From contig USGM01000132.1 of the NCBI GenBank assembly GCA_900554205.1, positions 1-7,562 on the forward strand: DNA of 7,562 nucleotides, written 5' to 3'. The position numbers and the translations under genes were made by a program. The DNA comes from an uncultured Lachnospiraceae bacterium. Lineage in GTDB: Bacteria > Bacillota > Clostridia > Lachnospirales > Lachnospiraceae. The notes under the pieces were generated by a model. That model saw only the letters and a list, made by a program, of their open reading frames with translations. It did not search any database and was not told where the DNA came from. Below, one piece after another: positions 5,620 through 7,562 of the stretch; the first letter of the stretch is position 1, and each line of letters begins with the position of its first letter.

Positions 5620-6969
5620 TTATTCTTCCTCCTCTTCTTCCTCAACTTCAATTTCCATCTGTACTAACTTGGACAGATCGGCATAACTTTGTTCAAATTC
5701 CTGCTGACCGCGCACCGTCTGTATCGTCACTTCGATTTCCTTGCCCGAAAAATCAGACAGCAATGCCTCGAGCTGCTGCTTATTCTGCGGGTGCTGGGTA
5801 AAATAGTCCGACGCCACGCCGTCCTCCAGCACAACCATCAGCTTATTATCTCCGCCCAGACTCAGCTTTGCTGCTTTCATATACGTTCTCATCGGGTTAT
5901 CGGCACTGCCCACGATGCTCGGCCACCTTTCGACGATCGCCTTCACATCCTCCGGAATTGCCTTCGGCAGTTCCGGCTTCGGCTTATTGCCCACGCTGGC
6001 AGCTCCCGCGGCATTCACACCTTCCCCGGGCGATGCCGCATAGACCACACCGTTTTCCAGCTTCTCCTCCACCTGTCTCAGCCTGTCCAGCACCGCCTCA
6101 TCATTCGTCTCCATCTCCGGACGACAAAGCTTGATCAGCGCAATTTCAACCAGAATACGCTTCTGCGCCGCATAACGTATCTGCCCGGTCAGTTCCGAGA
6201 AAATACGGATATAACGCACAATCTGCTCCATATCCGCCAAGGTCGCTTCTTCCTTCAGGCGTTTCAGATTATCCGTGGACATGTCTATGACATCCTCCAG
6301 GTTGTCCGATGCCTGAACCAGCATCAGGTTCCGCAGATACCATGTAAAATCCGTGACAAACTGCGTCAGCTCCCGCCCCTGCATCACAATTTCTTCCAGA
6401 AGCTGCACACAGCCGAGCACATTTCTCTCAAGGATGCAGCGCAGCAGACGGCTGAACACCTCCGTATCCACGGCGCCCAACACATCGAGAACCTTGTCGT
6501 AGGTCAGTTCCTTTCCCAGATGAAAGGCGATGCACTGGTCGAGAAGACTCAGCGCGTCTCGCATGGAGCCGTCCGCCGCCTTGGCAATATACCGCAGCGC
6601 CCTCTCCTCGACCTGTACATTTTCCGCCTGTATCAATTCCTGCATTCTCGCTGTGATCGTATCGATGCTGATACGTTTAAAATCATAACGCTGACAGCGC
6701 GACAAAATGGTAATGGGGAGCTTATGCACCTCTGTTGTCGCCAGAATAAAGATTACATAGGAAGGCGGCTCCTCCAGCGTCTTCAACAATGCGTTGAACG
6801 CTCCTATGGAAAGCATATGCACCTCGTCAATGATGTAAACCTTATACTTTCCCTCCGCCGGGGAGTAGGAAACTTCCTCCACAATTTCACGGATATTATC
6901 AACGCCGTTGTTGGATGCCGCGTCGATCTCCAGCACATCCATGCACGCGCCCGCATCGATGCTCCGGCA
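5620..6969 (-). CDS. dnaX: DNA polymerase III gamma/tau subunit, 5' end missing at a junction
   Basis: 449 residues remain, from the fourth zinc-module Cys (CRSIDAGACMDVLEIDAASN) to the stop at 5622-5620. DnaX is the clamp-loader ATPase subunit that loads the sliding clamp and joins the replisome parts. Seen, counted from the first retained residue: Walker B KVYIIDEVHML (43-53), ALLKTLEEPP, sensor 1 FILATTE (74-80), the SRC arginine-finger motif (90-92), sensor 2 GSMRDALSLLDQ (134-145), the oligomerisation domain, and a C-terminal tau-like domain ending in seven glutamates. Missing are about 80 N-terminal residues: the MSYxALYRKFRP start, Walker A (GxxGxGKT) and the first three zinc Cys. The reading frame stays open to 7434, but beyond 6969 it has no DnaX similarity and runs antisense to pta. 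An ATG at 6942 cannot restore ATP binding. ybaB follows after one base. Confidence 0.93.
   Translation of the reverse strand, partial: CRSIDAGACMDVLEIDAASNNGVDNIREIVEEVSYSPAEGKYKVYIIDEVHMLSIGAFNALLKTLEEPPSYVIFILATTEVHKLPITILSRCQRYDFKRISIDTITARMQELIQAENVQVEERALRYIAKAADGSMRDALSLLDQCIAFHLGKELTYDKVLDVLGAVDTEVFSRLLRCILERNVLGCVQLLEEIVMQGRELTQFVTDFTWYLRNLMLVQASDNLEDVIDMSTDNLKRLKEEATLADMEQIVRYIRIFSELTGQIRYAAQKRILVEIALIKLCRPEMETNDEAVLDRLRQVEEKLENGVVYAASPGEGVNAAGAASVGNKPKPELPKAIPEDVKAIVERWPSIVGSADNPMRTYMKAAKLSLGGDNKLMVVLEDGVASDYFTQHPQNKQQLEALLSDFSGKEIEVTIQTVRGQQEFEQSYADLSKLVQMEIEVEEEEEEE
5628..5633 (-). promoter_or_regulatory. ybaB ribosome-binding site within the dnaX poly-Glu codons
   Basis: AGGAGG on the minus strand is made by the GAG-GAG-GAA glutamate codons at the very end of dnaX and lies nine bases before the ybaB ATG (5618). 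It settles the ybaB start and ties ybaB translation to the end of dnaX. Confidence 0.8.
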
Positions 6970-7010
6970 GGCGGCGCGCCGCCCCCGGAAAGTCCGGGCG
7001 CTCCGCGCCC
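6970..7010. repeat. Cluster of G+C-rich palindromes at the dnaX breakpoint
   Basis: Right where DnaX similarity ends lies a perfect 14-bp palindrome GGCGGCGCGCCGCC (6970-6983), followed by CCCGGA-AAG-TCCGGG (6984-6998) and, overlapping it, GGGCGC-TCC-GCGCCC (6996-7010). No T-run follows on either strand, so these are not obvious terminators. Strong foldback structure of this sort is often found at template-switch or cloning breakpoints; that link is inference. Confidence 0.65.
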
Positions 7011-7040
7011 TTCCGCCCCCCGGGCCCCTCCGGCGTCCGT

Positions 7041-7060
7041 CCCGACAGGACCCGACAGAA
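7041..7060 (+). repeat. Two tandem copies of CCCGACAGRA
   Basis: CCCGACAGGA (7041-7050) is followed directly by CCCGACAGAA (7051-7060), in the gene-free G+C-rich stretch before pta. Two copies could be chance; they could also be a binding site for a regulator. No function can be assigned. Confidence 0.3.
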
Positions 7061-7126
7061 AGGGGGATCTCGGCATATTTGCCCGCCAAAAACGGGAAAA
7101 TCTCCCGAAAACCGCGGCTTTCCGTC

Positions 7127-7155
7127 TTGCATCTTTCCGGCATCCGCATTATAAT
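7127..7155 (+). promoter_or_regulatory. Probable promoter of pta
   Basis: A perfect -10 box TATAAT (7150-7155) is preceded, with a 17-base spacer, by TTGCAT (7127-7132), a weak -35 box matching three of six consensus bases. It stands out as an A+T island in G+C-rich DNA and lies 67 bases before the pta ATG, starting transcription near 7162. The good -10 and spacing support it; the -35 is the weak point. Confidence 0.6.
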
Positions 7156-7175
7156 ATCTCTGCTGTTTTGATCCC

Positions 7176-7192
7176 CCGGCGCGCGGCGCCGG
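7176..7192 (+). repeat. 7-bp hairpin in the pta 5' untranslated leader
   Basis: CCGGCGC and GCGCCGG pair perfectly around a 3-base GCG loop, between the predicted promoter and the pta ribosome-binding site. No T-run follows, so it is not a classical attenuator. It might stabilise the mRNA; a role is not shown. Confidence 0.5.
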
Positions 7193-7222
7193 AAATTCTG
7201 ACTTGATGGAGGGAAACCCACT

Positions 7223-7562
7223 ATGTTCAAGGAACTCATTGAGAAGCTGAAGGCCCATCCCCGGACCATCGTCTTCACCGAGGGCACCGACCCCCGCATC
7301 CTGGAGGCATCCGCCCGTCTGCTCTCCGGCACCTTCCTGACCCCCATCCTCGTGGGCAATGAGGAGGCCGTGAAGACCGCCGCCGAGAACTGCGGCTTCA
7401 ACATTCGCGGCGCCCAGATCATCGACCCCGCCACCTATCCCCGCATGGATGAGATGGTGGCCACGATGGTGGAGCTCCGCAAGGGCAAGATGACCCCCGA
7501 GCAGTGCCGCGAGGCCCTGCAGAAGGGCAACTACTTCGGCACCATGCTGGTGAAGATGGGCG
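7223..7562 (+). CDS. pta: Phosphate acetyltransferase, N-terminal part (continues beyond the window)
   Basis: 113 codons are visible and the frame is open to the right edge. The start MFKELIEKLKAHPRTIVFTE, then EGTDPRILEASARLL, TPILVGNEEAV and GNYFGTMLVKMG, are characteristic of the PTA_PTB family (acetyl-CoA + phosphate = acetyl phosphate + CoA), which with acetate kinase makes ATP from acetyl-CoA in fermenting anaerobes. Full-length Pta has about 330 residues, so roughly a third is seen. The ATG at 7223 has GGAGGG nine bases upstream. A butyryltransferase (ptb) relative is less likely, but the catalytic half is not visible. Third codon positions are almost all G or C, quite unlike the mixed usage of the minus-strand genes, and the gene runs the opposite way, both pointing to a different source genome. 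Confidence 0.9.
   Translation, partial: MFKELIEKLKAHPRTIVFTEGTDPRILEASARLLSGTFLTPILVGNEEAVKTAAENCGFNIRGAQIIDPATYPRMDEMVATMVELRKGKMTPEQCREALQKGNYFGTMLVKMG

Noticed and set aside
5689..7206. 505-codon open frame on the plus strand opposite dnaX
   Set aside because: It is antisense to well-conserved dnaX codons, its product is His/Arg/Leu-rich low-complexity-like sequence without a known domain, and it crosses the junction.
6900..7230. Insertion sequence or phage end as the cause of the dnaX break
   Set aside because: No transposase, integrase, terminal inverted repeat or target-site duplication is visible; the right side is an ordinary pta upstream region.
6970..7434. Long N-terminal extension of DnaX in the same open frame
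   Set aside because: The added residues are Arg/Gly/Pro-rich, unlike any DnaX N-terminus, lack Walker A, and are encoded antisense to the recognisable pta gene; the openness is a by-product of high G+C.

Overview
Composition and gene content point to a gut-type Lachnospiraceae bacterium (Clostridia, Bacillota) for bases 1 to about 6969. The window opens with the 5' end of a 16S rRNA gene on the minus strand, whose V1-V2 sequence has the Lachnospiraceae look (for example 'CCGCATAAGCGCAC'). All genes up to 6969 are on the minus strand. The last ~590 bases are different: much richer in G+C, coding on the plus strand, and carrying the start of a phosphate acetyltransferase (pta) gene whose codons nearly all end in G or C. 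This part looks like a different clostridial genome, perhaps Oscillospiraceae/Ruminococcaceae (a guess from codon use).

Layout in minus-strand transcription order, right to left: a dnaX gene that has lost its first ~80 codons, including Walker A (5620-6969); ybaB/ebfC (5274-5618); recR (4678-5274); galM (3609-4661); a single-pass membrane protein with an outside LysM domain (2372-3511); a DUF5711-like anchored propeller-type protein (1119-2315); a CvpA-family membrane protein (577-1092); then a strong rRNA promoter with A-tracts upstream (about 484-548), a ~190-base leader with three hairpins, and the 16S gene (289 down to 1, continuing outside). dnaX, ybaB and recR are tightly packed (1-base gap, then a TAATG overlap), the standard Bacillota replication/recombination cluster. 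The following four genes concern sugar metabolism and the cell envelope. A 12-bp inverted repeat between galM and the LysM gene looks like a terminator whose 3' arm is also the Shine-Dalgarno of the LysM gene.

The main anomaly is the junction near 6970, where DnaX homology stops abruptly at the fourth Cys of its zinc module and foreign-looking G+C-rich DNA with hairpins begins. The cut dnaX could not support replication alone, so an assembly or library chimera is the simplest explanation. I see no phage, transposon, CRISPR array or defence system, and no convincing new biological system; the best biological leads are the LysM-gene leader, the rRNA leader and the envelope gene trio.
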